From: Chitinophagaceae bacterium
GTDB lineage: Bacteria > Bacteroidota > Bacteroidia > Chitinophagales > Chitinophagaceae
Length of the DNA stretch: 8,085 bases
NCBI GenBank assembly: GCA_947461495.1
Contig: CANHLV010000066.1
Span: 1 to 8,085 of the forward strand
Direction: 5' to 3'
This document shows, piece after piece, positions 1-7,064 of the stretch. Made by a program: the position numbers and the translations under genes. Each line of letters opens with the position of its first letter. Within the stretch, counting starts at the first letter, position 1. The notes beneath the pieces were generated by a model. That model was given only the letters and a program-made list of their open reading frames with translations. It was not told the origin of the DNA and searched no databases.

Positions 1-845
1 GTAGCGTTTCCTCCTGCATCGTTGTCACTTTCAAATCCGTTACTTCCGCTAATATCCGCAATGGCACTATCTCTTAATCCAATAGCATATTGTACTTTCC
101 CTATGAAGCCATTGTCTGTATCAAAATCATCATCCAATCCTTTGTAGGCAATCAAATGTTTGCAATTCACCGTTCCACCAAACCACTCGAAGCTATCGTC
201 ATTTGCAAAAGCTACTTGTACATAATCGATGATGGTTTGATTACCAACGCCACCCATAGTCAGACCGTTTATTTCTTTATCAGGTAGAAATGCATATCCT
301 GCATATTCAACTCTTACATAACGTAATATTCCACTGTTATCAGCAGGATTAGAACTGGCACCTAAACCATACAATCCTAATCCATCACTGTTATTGATAC
401 CGCCTTCAATTTCACCAATACCTACTTGTCCATTGTAACTGGCATTAGTTGGGGCATTACCTAAAATCACCAATCCGGCCCAATCGCCACGTGCAGGCGT
501 AGACGCTTCCGATGTAAATACAATCGGTTTATCTGCAGTACCATCAGCAATGATCTTGCAACTTCTGGTAATAATCAATCCTCCGGTTCTCCCTTGCTCT
601 CCTACGATCTTTGTTCCGGGCTCAATAGTCAATACAGCTCCGTTAGTAACGTACACCAACCCACGTAGTTTGTAAACATAATCTGCTTTCAAAGTTCTGT
701 TGGCAGTAATGCGTCCTTCCAAAATGGTGTTCTCAGTGTTACCATTATTATTATTGTTGTTGGCCGGTGCGCCATCTACTTCAATTTTACGGCATGCGGT
801 TGAAGTGATTAAAAATGCGATGATCAAATAACTTAAGCGTTGCAT
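1..845 (-). CDS. Predicted surface or periplasmic lipoprotein with repetitive beta-rich sequence (3' end outside window)
   Basis: An open frame of 281 codons reads from ATG at 845 to the left edge with no stop, so the C-terminus is missing. Residues 1-18 form a short lipoprotein signal: a hydrophobic stretch ending in STAC, with Cys18 as the likely lipidated residue. The Ser at -3 is loose against the classical lipobox but tolerable in Bacteroidota. An Asn-rich linker (29-34) follows. The rest is Gly/Asn/Asp-rich with repeated short strands (for example around 62-82, 88-111, 121-131, 171-185 and 192-215), suggesting a parallel beta-helix-like fold. From memory it resembles a common uncharacterised Bacteroidota family encoded next to TonB-dependent receptors, with recognisable stretches such as VLTIEPGT, WAGLVILGNA and EINGLTMGGVG. 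It starts 23 bp after the receptor stop in an A-rich gap without a visible promoter, so co-transcription is likely. The ligand is unknown; a role in capturing substrate for the receptor is inference. Confidence 0.85.
   Translation of the reverse strand, partial: MQRLSYLIIAFLITSTACRKIEVDGAPANNNNNNGNTENTILEGRITANRTLKADYVYKLRGLVYVTNGAVLTIEPGTKIVGEQGRTGGLIITRSCKIIADGTADKPIVFTSEASTPARGDWAGLVILGNAPTNASYNGQVGIGEIEGGINNSDGLGLYGLGASSNPADNSGILRYVRVEYAGYAFLPDKEINGLTMGGVGNQTIIDYVQVAFANDDSFEWFGGTVNCKHLIAYKGLDDDFDTDNGFIGKVQYAIGLRDSAIADISGSNGFESDNDAGGNA
744..761 (-). repeat. Asn-codon trinucleotide run in the lipoprotein linker
   Basis: Six consecutive Asn codons (two AAC then four AAT on the minus strand) encode residues 29-34 of the lipoprotein, just after the lipidated Cys. 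It looks like a flexible tether between the lipid anchor and the folded domain. Trinucleotide slippage here would change linker length without a frameshift. Confidence 0.75.
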
Positions 846-868
846 AGTTTTTGTTTTATTTTTCTTTT

Positions 869-3649
869 TTATTTAATGTTGTATGAGAAGGAAATACTGA
901 AATTGGTGCCATAGTTTCTGGAAATGGCGAGCACGTCTTTTGAGTTTCTAGAATAAGTTTTGCTGTTATCTAAATCATGATAATATTTCACCTGCTTGTT
1001 GAGAATGTCATTGATGTTAATTTTGATTTCACCTTTTTTATTCAAAACTTTTTTTGCAAATTGAAAATCTAGTAAAGATCTTGGATTCTCCCAGATATCT
1101 GAAACAGCCTCATTACCAACAAACAATATTCTTCTACCAATCTGATTGAACAATAAAGTAGTATTCAATCCTAATTTTTCAATATCATATTGAATTCCGA
1201 AGTTGATTAAATATGGACTCTGTCCTTGTAATGGGCGATTGACCGTTCCAGTTGTGTCTTTTACTTTACTGTAGATATAACTGAAATTACCACTAATCGT
1301 AAAATGCTTCAAGAAGGTAGTCATATCGAGCTTTTTTCTGAACTCAGATTCAACACCAAAAGCTGTGGCCACATCTGTATTAAGGATATTAAAAGTATTT
1401 GTACCCGGACCAGTTCTGTTGAAATAATATTCAATTGGTTTTTCGAAATGTTTGAAGAAAGCACCGAAAGTAAACAACTCTCCTGAACGTGGATACAGTT
1501 CATAACGGAGATCTAAGTTGGAGACTTTGGTACGCTGTGCAGATTTGTTTCCTACTACCTGAGCACCCAATTCAAAATCATAGAATGCAAATGGACTTAA
1601 CTCTCTGAACTCTGGTCTAACAACGGTTTGACTGGCAGCAAAACGTAAATTGGTTTTGTTATTTACTTTATAAGTTAGATTTACACCCGGTAAAAAATCC
1701 TGAACCAAAGTATTCACATGTCTTGGATCTTCCTGTCTTACACTTCCTACCAATTGGTCAAAACTTTCAAATCGAACGCCCCAAACCATTCTGAATTTTT
1801 CTCCAATCGGATTATCAAATTGCAGATAAGCTGCATTCATTATGGTATTAGCCATATAACGAAAGGCATTACCACTGATTTCATCAAATTGAAGCTTATC
1901 ATTTCCAGTTCCAAAATTATCAGCAGCAAAAATTTGATTCGATGGCAATTGCTTTAATGCATTGCTAGCTGTGTTGATATAGAAAGGACGACTGTCAAAC
2001 AAACGATCTTTTACCTGAAATAGATAACCTCCTTTAATGGTGTGTTTTTTACCTTTCCAATCAAAAGTTTTACTGATATCGGTTCCTGTATTATAAATAT
2101 AGTCATTAAGAAAGCCATAGAAAATACTACCACTTTTTTGACCAGCACCCAAGCCCAGTAAAGCATAGTAAGGAGCAGAAGGATCATTGCCATCTTGCGT
2201 ATAAAACAAACGTCTTTGATCAGGCACATATTGATCGAGAATATTGAATCCGCCATACCATTTGAAACGTACGTTGTATTTGCTGATATTGTGTTCTCCA
2301 ACAACCTGTGTGTTGAAGAATGTATTTTCTTTAAATCCAATTTCGGTAGCCCTTACTCTGTCGCCATTGCCACCACCACTGATGATATAATCTCTTCCGT
2401 CATATCTGTCTACAACAGAATTACTTGTATTGACGTTGATCAAATTTTTAAAAGAGACTTTATTGTTATTGTTAAACTGTATAGTAACATTTGCCAAGCC
2501 TCCCATAAGGATGTCTTTGCTGTATTTGTTGTTTTCGTACATCAGCTCCACATCGCCGTTATTATTGGCAATAAATATGTTGTTGAAAGGAGTAATTTTA
2601 TTGGTGCTGTTATATGTAATGGCAAAAATTCCGGCGACTTTTTTTCCAAAAATTCTGGTATTTCCACCACCATTTAATTGTAAAACTGCGTTAAGTGGCG
2701 CATTGGTTGCTATCGGTGTCCAACTGTTGCGAAATTGTTTGCCGTACGCCGTTTTTTCATTAGAACTCAACTGACTGAAAGCATAGCGCAAAGGCAAATC
2801 CGAAGGCAAGGCTCTTGTTCCATCATCGATTCCCAAAAAGTCGAGTTTTCCACCATCTGCCTGAAGAAATGTTTTGCCGATTGTATTGCTGTTAAACCCG
2901 GTTCCTAATTGAATATTGAAAAAGCTCGAAGAAGGAACATCTTTTGTTTGCACTTGAACCAAACCACCAGCCCATTCGCCCGGCAATTCCGGAACAAAGG
3001 TTTTATTCATCACGATATTGTCGATCATGGCAGCAGGAAAAATATCAAAACTGAAAGTCTTTCTGTCTGGTTCTGTACTACTCAATAAAATTCCATTAAG
3101 CATGGCTTGATTGTAACGATCGCTCAAACCTCTCACCACAAGATATTTACCTTCCTGAACTGAAGTGCCGGGAACTCTTTTTAAAATTTCACCGGTATTT
3201 TTATCCGGACTTCTTTTAATAGCTTCGGCACTGATGACCTGAGCAACTACAGCAGTATTTTTTTGTAACGCAATCAGCGAATTGGTTGATTCTTTTCTTA
3301 CAGAAGATCTCACTTCAACTGCTGTTTCAGTTTTTTTGGCTTGTTCGATTACTATATCAATAGTTATTGTTTGATTGGCAATAGGTTGCACATCATCGAT
3401 AATCTTAGTAGAATAACCTACGGCAGAGATTTTTAAACTGTATTTTTTTGCAGCATCAAGATTAACATTATACCTGCCATCAACATCAGCAGCTATGGTT
3501 ATATTTTTTTCTGGAATTTGAATGGTTACGGAGGCAATTCTAGAACCTGTAGAAGCATCAGTGATTTTTCCTTCGATTTTACCGTTTTGGGAGAATGAGA
3601 ATAATGTATGCAGCAGCAATAATGCCACGCTTAGTAAATAGCGTTTCAT
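869..3649 (-). CDS. TonB-dependent outer-membrane receptor with carboxypeptidase-regulatory-like N-terminal domain
   Basis: This 926-residue protein is a TonB-dependent transporter, which moves a bound ligand across the outer membrane using TonB/ExbBD energy. Residues 1-21 are a Sec signal peptide (basic start, Leu-rich core, SFSQ end). Residues about 24-103 match the carboxypeptidase D regulatory-like domain common in Bacteroidota receptors (GKIEGKITD, then DVDGRYNVNL and ISAVGYS). The plug spans about 125-238, with VISAEAIKRSPDKNTGEIL, YLVVRGLSDRYNQAMLNG, the STEPDRKTFSFDIFP block and a GEWAGGLVQVQTK end. The remainder, about 240-926, has the alternating aromatic/polar strands of a 22-strand barrel and ends in a strand-like FSISFSYNIK. 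Length is normal and the frame is intact. ATG at 3649 is chosen because the signal peptide begins there. The paired lipoprotein lies 23 bp downstream. The substrate cannot be read from the sequence; the upstream 11-bp repeats and the divergent phosphate permease hint at phosphate or a phosphorylated compound (inference). Confidence 0.95.
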   Translation of the reverse strand: MKRYLLSVALLLLHTLFSFSQNGKIEGKITDASTGSRIASVTIQIPEKNITIAADVDGRYNVNLDAAKKYSLKISAVGYSTKIIDDVQPIANQTITIDIVIEQAKKTETAVEVRSSVRKESTNSLIALQKNTAVVAQVISAEAIKRSPDKNTGEILKRVPGTSVQEGKYLVVRGLSDRYNQAMLNGILLSSTEPDRKTFSFDIFPAAMIDNIVMNKTFVPELPGEWAGGLVQVQTKDVPSSSFFNIQLGTGFNSNTIGKTFLQADGGKLDFLGIDDGTRALPSDLPLRYAFSQLSSNEKTAYGKQFRNSWTPIATNAPLNAVLQLNGGGNTRIFGKKVAGIFAITYNSTNKITPFNNIFIANNNGDVELMYENNKYSKDILMGGLANVTIQFNNNNKVSFKNLINVNTSNSVVDRYDGRDYIISGGGNGDRVRATEIGFKENTFFNTQVVGEHNISKYNVRFKWYGGFNILDQYVPDQRRLFYTQDGNDPSAPYYALLGLGAGQKSGSIFYGFLNDYIYNTGTDISKTFDWKGKKHTIKGGYLFQVKDRLFDSRPFYINTASNALKQLPSNQIFAADNFGTGNDKLQFDEISGNAFRYMANTIMNAAYLQFDNPIGEKFRMVWGVRFESFDQLVGSVRQEDPRHVNTLVQDFLPGVNLTYKVNNKTNLRFAASQTVVRPEFRELSPFAFYDFELGAQVVGNKSAQRTKVSNLDLRYELYPRSGELFTFGAFFKHFEKPIEYYFNRTGPGTNTFNILNTDVATAFGVESEFRKKLDMTTFLKHFTISGNFSYIYSKVKDTTGTVNRPLQGQSPYLINFGIQYDIEKLGLNTTLLFNQIGRRILFVGNEAVSDIWENPRSLLDFQFAKKVLNKKGEIKININDILNKQVKYYHDLDNSKTYSRNSKDVLAISRNYGTNFSISFSYNIK

Positions 3650-3668
3650 GCGTTCCTTAAGTTTGGTG

Positions 3669-3676
3669 CAAAGTGA
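3669..3676 (-). promoter_or_regulatory. Candidate -7 promoter element of the receptor operon
   Basis: On the minus strand these bases read TCACTTTG, a 7/8 fit to the Bacteroidota -7 consensus TAnnTTTG. They lie 19 bp before the receptor ATG, which would give a short leader typical of the phylum. No TTG-type -33 element is present at the expected distance; the 11-bp repeat array occupies that place, as expected for an activator-dependent promoter. Confidence 0.45.
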
Positions 3677-3691
3677 CTACTTATGTATTAT

Positions 3692-3746
3692 TGGAATGTA
3701 AACTAAACGTTATGTAAATATTACCTTAATGTTACCAAATTGTTAA
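3692..3746 (-). promoter_or_regulatory. Five 11-bp direct repeats, PhoB/PhoP-box-like operator of the receptor operon
   Basis: Read on the minus strand from 3746, five consecutive 11-bp units are TTAACA-ATTTG, GTAACA-TTAAG, GTAATA-TTTAC, ATAACG-TTTAG and TTTACA-TTCCA. The hexamers share an nTAACA core and the 5-bp spacers are also similar and T-rich. A weaker sixth unit (ATAATA-CATAA) follows at 3691-3681. Direct repeats at one helical turn are the known binding pattern of OmpR/PhoB-type response regulators, and TTAACA with a 5-bp spacer matches the Bacillus PhoP box. The last good hexamer ends 20 bp before the candidate -7 box, taking the -33 position. That the regulator is PhoB-like and the signal is phosphate is inference. 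Confidence 0.5.
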
Positions 3747-3752
3747 GCGATT

Positions 3753-3771
3753 TTAGATTAGAGGATCTAAT
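3753..3771. promoter_or_regulatory. Overlapping inverted repeats upstream of the 11-bp array
   Basis: Two dyads overlap here: TTAGAT (3753-3758) with ATCTAA (3765-3770) around a 6-bp centre, and ATTAGA (3757-3762) with TCTAAT (3766-3771) around 3 bp. They arise because TTAGA is duplicated on the left. The site could be an operator for a dimeric regulator, but 6-bp arms in AT-rich DNA can occur by chance. No T-run follows in either direction, so a terminator is unlikely. Confidence 0.25.
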
Positions 3772-3829
3772 ATCTTTTCAAACTCAGTACTAGACTGAAT
3801 TACAGCAAATTGTCAATATTTAAAACCGA

Positions 3830-3837
3830 CAAAGCTA
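3830..3837 (-). promoter_or_regulatory. Possible distal minus-strand -7 element
   Basis: The minus strand reads TAGCTTTG, a perfect TAnnTTTG match, about 180 bp before the receptor start. The best -33 candidate upstream is only TTTC, at roughly 18 bp. It may be a second receptor promoter that would read through the dyad and the 11-bp array, or a chance match. Confidence 0.2.
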
Positions 3838-3937
3838 TGGTTTTATGATTGTTAAGAAACTGACTTAAAAACGACTAAATATGAATAAAATAGAGTTTCT
3901 TAGCGGAGTTTTTGATGATTCATTTGTTCATTTTAAA

Positions 3938-3954
3938 TTAACACTTGGATAACT
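3938..3954 (+). promoter_or_regulatory. Two-unit 11-bp-spaced repeat before the DUF47-pit promoter
   Basis: TTAACA (3938-3943) and ATAACT (3949-3954) are separated by CTTGG, the same 6+5 arrangement as the array on the other side of the intergenic region. The second hexamer ends 19 bp before the -7 box, against 20 bp at the receptor promoter. With only two units, one imperfect, the case rests on the matching geometry. Confidence 0.3.
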
Positions 3955-3973
3955 CAGCCAGAAACTAATTTTC

Positions 3974-3981
3974 TATTTTTG
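3974..3981 (+). promoter_or_regulatory. -7 promoter element of the DUF47-pit operon
   Basis: TATTTTTG is a perfect match to TAnnTTTG and is followed by CAC, with the ATG 18 bp downstream, giving a short leader. A TTG lies at 3945-3947, 26 bp upstream and thus rather far for a standard -33 element. Confidence 0.55.
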
Positions 3982-3999
3982 CACTAAATCATTATAAAT

Positions 4000-4647
4000 A
4001 TGGCATTCAACACAATTCTTAAGATTTTCCTTCCAAAAGACAGGGTATTCTACCAGCTATTTGAAAATGTTTCAGAAGTGCTTGTTAAAATGGGTGCAAA
4101 GTTAAAAGATGTAGTCATCGAGCCTGATTTTGAACAAAGAGCAAAATTAATAAAGGAAGTTGAGGACATGGAACATATCAATGATGATTATACGCACCAG
4201 ATATTTACTGAATTGGGTAAGAATTTCATTACGCCTTTCGACAGAGAAGACATCCACTATTTGGCTACTTCATTAGATGATATCGCTGATTACATATATG
4301 CTTCTGCAAAAAAGATAAATTTCTATCATGTAGATCCAAATGATATTGGCATACAAAAAATGGCAGATCTAATTGCATTGGGTTGCATACAGGTACACAA
4401 GGCCGTTACTGAGTTACGCAATATGAAAAACATGCGCCAAATCACTGATGCATTGGTTGCCATTAATAGTATTGAAAACCAGGGTGATGATATTTTTGAC
4501 ATGAGCATTGAAAGACTTTTCGCTACAGAGCCAGATGCCAAAGAAGTTATCAAGAAAAGAGAAATTTATCAGATTATGGAAATAGTTACTGATAAATGTG
4601 AAGATGCTGCAAATGTGATTGAATCTATTATCATCAAATACGCGTAA
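4000..4647 (+). CDS. DUF47 family PhoU-like protein, partner of PiT phosphate permease
   Basis: This 215-residue, wholly alpha-helical cytoplasmic protein matches the DUF47/PhoU-like family (Pit accessory protein), whose usual length is about 205-220. Like PhoU it should form two three-helix bundles with acidic metal-binding positions. Visible acidic clusters are EVEDMEHINDD (53-63), SLDDIAD (91-97), IENQGDD (158-164) and DKCEDAAN (198-205). Members are typically encoded directly before a pit gene and are thought to modulate phosphate uptake through it, as in the Sinorhizobium orfA-pit operon. Here the permease starts 46 bp downstream on the same strand with no terminator between, so an operon is likely. 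The ATG at 4000 fits the family's usual beginning and the short leader from the -7 box at 3974-3981. There are no membrane segments or signal peptide. Confidence 0.92.
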   Translation: MAFNTILKIFLPKDRVFYQLFENVSEVLVKMGAKLKDVVIEPDFEQRAKLIKEVEDMEHINDDYTHQIFTELGKNFITPFDREDIHYLATSLDDIADYIYASAKKINFYHVDPNDIGIQKMADLIALGCIQVHKAVTELRNMKNMRQITDALVAINSIENQGDDIFDMSIERLFATEPDAKEVIKKREIYQIMEIVTDKCEDAANVIESIIIKYA

Positions 4648-4693
4648 TCTTAACTCAGGCTTTCAATATAAGTTTATCTGCCAAAATTAATTT

Positions 4694-5911
4694 ATGAGTT
4701 TTCTTATTGTCATTATTGCCTTAGCGCTTCTGTTTGACTATATTAATGGTTTTCATGATGCTGCTAATTCTATAGCAACTGTTGTATCTACCAAAGTTCT
4801 AACCCCCGGACAAGCTGTTGTATGGGCTGCATTATTCAATTTTGTTGCTTATTTTATTTTCAAAGACCATGGCGTTGCCAACACAATCGCTAAAACTGTA
4901 AAACCTGATGTGGTGGCCGGACATGAAATGTTGCTCGTCATCTTTTCTGGATTGTTGTCTGCCATTTTCTGGAATTTATTTACTTGGTGGTTTGGCATTC
5001 CTTCTTCCTCATCGCATGCACTGATTGGTGCTTTTGCCGGTGCTGCCATTGCCTATCGAGGATTTGCGGCTATCAACTCAGAGCCTGTATTAAAAACAAT
5101 TTCCTTTATTTTGCTTGCCCCAATAATAGGCATGCTCATAGCATTTATCATATCTCTGTGGTTTATTCATTCTTTTAAGAAAGGATGGATGCCAAAGATT
5201 ATTGCATTACTAGTATTCATTGGCGTATTTTTCTTTTTGAAGAACAATCTGGTTACAGATCCATCAAAACTTAAAACACATTTCTCAAGTTATCCTATGA
5301 AATTGATGTTCACAGCCACAAATTTTAAATGGCTGTTGTTATCCGGAATACTGGTTATTATGGCAAGTTTTACCTTGTTTTTGAATGGTCTCAATGCCAA
5401 TAGCGCCAATTCATGGTTTAAAAGATTGCAACTTGTTTCATCAGCTGCATTCAGTATTGGTCATGGTGGAAATGATGCACAAAAAGTTATGGGTATTATC
5501 ATGGCAGCATTAATTGCCTATAATCCTAATATTTACAGTCTTGATCATATGGTTTGGTGGGTGCCGCTGGCTTGTTATGCGGCCATTGCATTAGGTACTA
5601 TGAGTGGTGGATGGAAAATTGTAAAAACCATGGGGACCAAAATCACCAAAGTAACTCCATTTGAAGGTGTTGCCGCAGAAACAGCAGGTGCCATCACTTT
5701 GTTTTTAACAGAAGCCTTGAAAATCCCGGTAAGTACTACACATACCATTACCGGTTCTATAATAGGAGTAGGAGCAACAAAGCGACTTTCTGCTGTAAGA
5801 TGGGGAGTGACAGTAAATCTATTGTGGGCATGGATTCTTACCATTCCAATCAGCGGTTTGCTCGCAGCATTATTTTATGTAATCATTCATTATTTTTACC
5901 CTCACTTGTAA
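4694..5911 (+). CDS. pit: Inorganic phosphate permease, PiT family
   Basis: This 405-residue inner-membrane protein is a low-affinity phosphate transporter driven by H+ or Na+ and may carry phosphate as a metal-phosphate complex. Both PiT inverted-repeat signatures are present: GFHDAANSIATVVSTK (19-34) in the N-terminal half and GHGGNDAQKVMG (256-267) in the C-terminal half. The paired Ser-rich re-entrant motifs are GIPSSSSHALIG (101-112) and IPVSTTHTITGSIIG (344-358). About ten hydrophobic segments are visible, with a poorly conserved hydrophilic stretch near 184-210 between the halves. Length is at the short end of the family and nothing is truncated. It follows the DUF47 gene by 46 bp. Ion preference (Na+ or H+) cannot be decided from sequence alone. 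No clear stem-loop terminator is seen after its TAA. Confidence 0.95.
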   Translation: MSFLIVIIALALLFDYINGFHDAANSIATVVSTKVLTPGQAVVWAALFNFVAYFIFKDHGVANTIAKTVKPDVVAGHEMLLVIFSGLLSAIFWNLFTWWFGIPSSSSHALIGAFAGAAIAYRGFAAINSEPVLKTISFILLAPIIGMLIAFIISLWFIHSFKKGWMPKIIALLVFIGVFFFLKNNLVTDPSKLKTHFSSYPMKLMFTATNFKWLLLSGILVIMASFTLFLNGLNANSANSWFKRLQLVSSAAFSIGHGGNDAQKVMGIIMAALIAYNPNIYSLDHMVWWVPLACYAAIALGTMSGGWKIVKTMGTKITKVTPFEGVAAETAGAITLFLTEALKIPVSTTHTITGSIIGVGATKRLSAVRWGVTVNLLWAWILTIPISGLLAALFYVIIHYFYPHL

Positions 5912-5952
5912 AAATATAACCATAAAGTTTAAGCTGCGTCATTGTTTTTTAC

Positions 5953-5960
5953 TTTCTTTG
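5953..5960 (+). promoter_or_regulatory. Candidate -7 element for the galE-transketolase unit
   Basis: TTTCTTTG fits TAnnTTTG with one mismatch and is followed by CGGG, 66 bp before the galE ATG. A second one-mismatch site, TCATTTTG, lies at 5991-5998. Neither has a good TTG-type -33 element, so the actual promoter is uncertain, but the 115-bp gap after pit makes a separate promoter plausible. Confidence 0.25.
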
Positions 5961-6026
5961 CGGGATAAAATTTTAAAAAATATTTCGTTTTCATTTTGTT
6001 CCGACTCTACTAAAGTCATTTAAATA

Positions 6027-7055
6027 ATGAAAAAAATTCTGGTTACCGGTGGTTGTGGTTATATCGGCTCTCACACTATTGTGGATCTGCTTCAGCATGG
6101 ATATGAAGTCATTTCTGCTGATAATAACAGTCGCAGTAATCCGGAAATTTTAGACGGTGTTGAGAAAATCATTGGTAGAAAAATCAAAAATTATCATGTA
6201 GACCTTTGCGTGTTTGATGACGCGCATGCCATCTTTCAAGAAAACCCCGATATCATCGGTATCATACATTTTGCAGCATTCAAAGCCGTTGGAGAATCGG
6301 TTGAAAATCCACTACTCTATTACGATAACAACCTGAATTCTTTAATCAATATTCTTCGTTGTTGTGAGGAATTTGGTGTGCCTAATTTTGTGTTTTCTTC
6401 ATCATGTACCGTTTATGGAAATCCGGATAGTAGTCCGGTAACAGAAGATTCGCAAATGAAAAAAGCAGAATCTCCATATGGTTCCACCAAACAAATGGGA
6501 GAAGAGATTGTACACCAAACAGCCAACAGCAACAATATTCAATCTGTCTTATTAAGGTATTTCAATCCTGTAGGTGCGCATCCTTCTGGAGAAATCGGTG
6601 AAATTCCTATAGGTAGGCCAGCTAATCTTGTACCTGCCATCACCCAAACTGCCATTGGCAAATTACCTCAAATGCAAGTATACGGCAACGACTACCCGAC
6701 AAGAGATGGTTCTTGCGTAAGAGATTATATTCATGTATCTGACATCGCTCACGCACACACGCTGGCATTGGATTATCTAATTGCTGAAAAAAACAAAACA
6801 AATTGTGAGATATTCAACCTGGGTACCGGAAACGGATACACGGTACTTGAAGTCATTAATACTTTTGAAAAAGTAAGCGGCCAAAAACTAAACTATACAA
6901 TAGCTGGTCGGAGAGCAGGAGACATCATCGGCATTTATGCCAACAATGAAAAAGCCAGACAAGTTTTGGGATGGACCCCTGCTTACAATCTTGAAGACAT
7001 GATGCTTACGGCCTGGAACTGGGAAATAAAATTAGCCAACAATACATCTAAATAA
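6027..7055 (+). CDS. galE: UDP-glucose 4-epimerase
   Basis: This 342-residue cytoplasmic short-chain dehydrogenase interconverts UDP-glucose and UDP-galactose using bound NAD, feeding the Leloir pathway and surface-polysaccharide synthesis. The NAD-binding motif GGCGYIGSH is at 8-16 (G8, G11, G14). The catalytic triad is visible as Ser126 in FSSSCTVYG, and Tyr151 and Lys155 in SPYGSTK. Other GalE blocks are HFAAFKAVGES (81-91), RYFNPVGAHPSGEIGE (177-192), RDYIHVSDIA (232-241), NLGTGNGYTVLEVI (264-277) and RRAGDI (295-300). Length matches the E. coli enzyme (338). The position aligned by eye with E. coli Tyr299 and human Cys307, which limits N-acetylated substrates, is Ile303, so UDP-GlcNAc/GalNAc use is possible but unproven. 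The transketolase half starts 9 bp downstream, so the two are probably co-transcribed. Confidence 0.95.
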   Translation: MKKILVTGGCGYIGSHTIVDLLQHGYEVISADNNSRSNPEILDGVEKIIGRKIKNYHVDLCVFDDAHAIFQENPDIIGIIHFAAFKAVGESVENPLLYYDNNLNSLINILRCCEEFGVPNFVFSSSCTVYGNPDSSPVTEDSQMKKAESPYGSTKQMGEEIVHQTANSNNIQSVLLRYFNPVGAHPSGEIGEIPIGRPANLVPAITQTAIGKLPQMQVYGNDYPTRDGSCVRDYIHVSDIAHAHTLALDYLIAEKNKTNCEIFNLGTGNGYTVLEVINTFEKVSGQKLNYTIAGRRAGDIIGIYANNEKARQVLGWTPAYNLEDMMLTAWNWEIKLANNTSK

Positions 7056-7064
7056 TTTATCAAT

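Larger units (their letters stand above)
3650..3999. other. Divergent intergenic control region
   Basis: This 350-bp AT-rich stretch separates the leftward receptor operon from the rightward DUF47-pit operon. It contains no convincing gene. It holds an 11-bp direct-repeat array and -7 box near the receptor, a dyad around 3753-3771, and a two-unit repeat plus -7 box near the DUF47 gene. The middle (about 3772-3930) shows only a possible second minus-strand -7 box at 3830-3837. Confidence 0.8.

Noticed and set aside
90..287. A 65-codon plus-strand open frame at the left end
   Set aside because: It is antisense to the lipoprotein frame, which is open across all 845 bp and has a signal peptide and family-like motifs.
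2195..2774. Long plus-strand open frames of 160 and 114 codons inside the receptor gene
   Set aside because: They lie antisense to a well-supported receptor barrel, overlap each other in different frames, and show no domain or promoter; they are shadows of the real gene.
3881..3952. A 23-codon open frame (ATG to TAA) in the divergent region
   Set aside because: It is very short, overlaps the candidate repeat before the DUF47 promoter, and shows no recognisable protein feature.
4669..4676. TAAGTTTA between the DUF47 and pit genes as an internal -7 box
   Set aside because: It lacks the final G of the consensus and a -33 element; the 46-bp gap is more simply an operon spacer.
5912..6026. Search for a terminator after pit
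   Set aside because: Only AT-rich short palindromes such as AAAATTTT are present, with no GC stem followed by a T-run.
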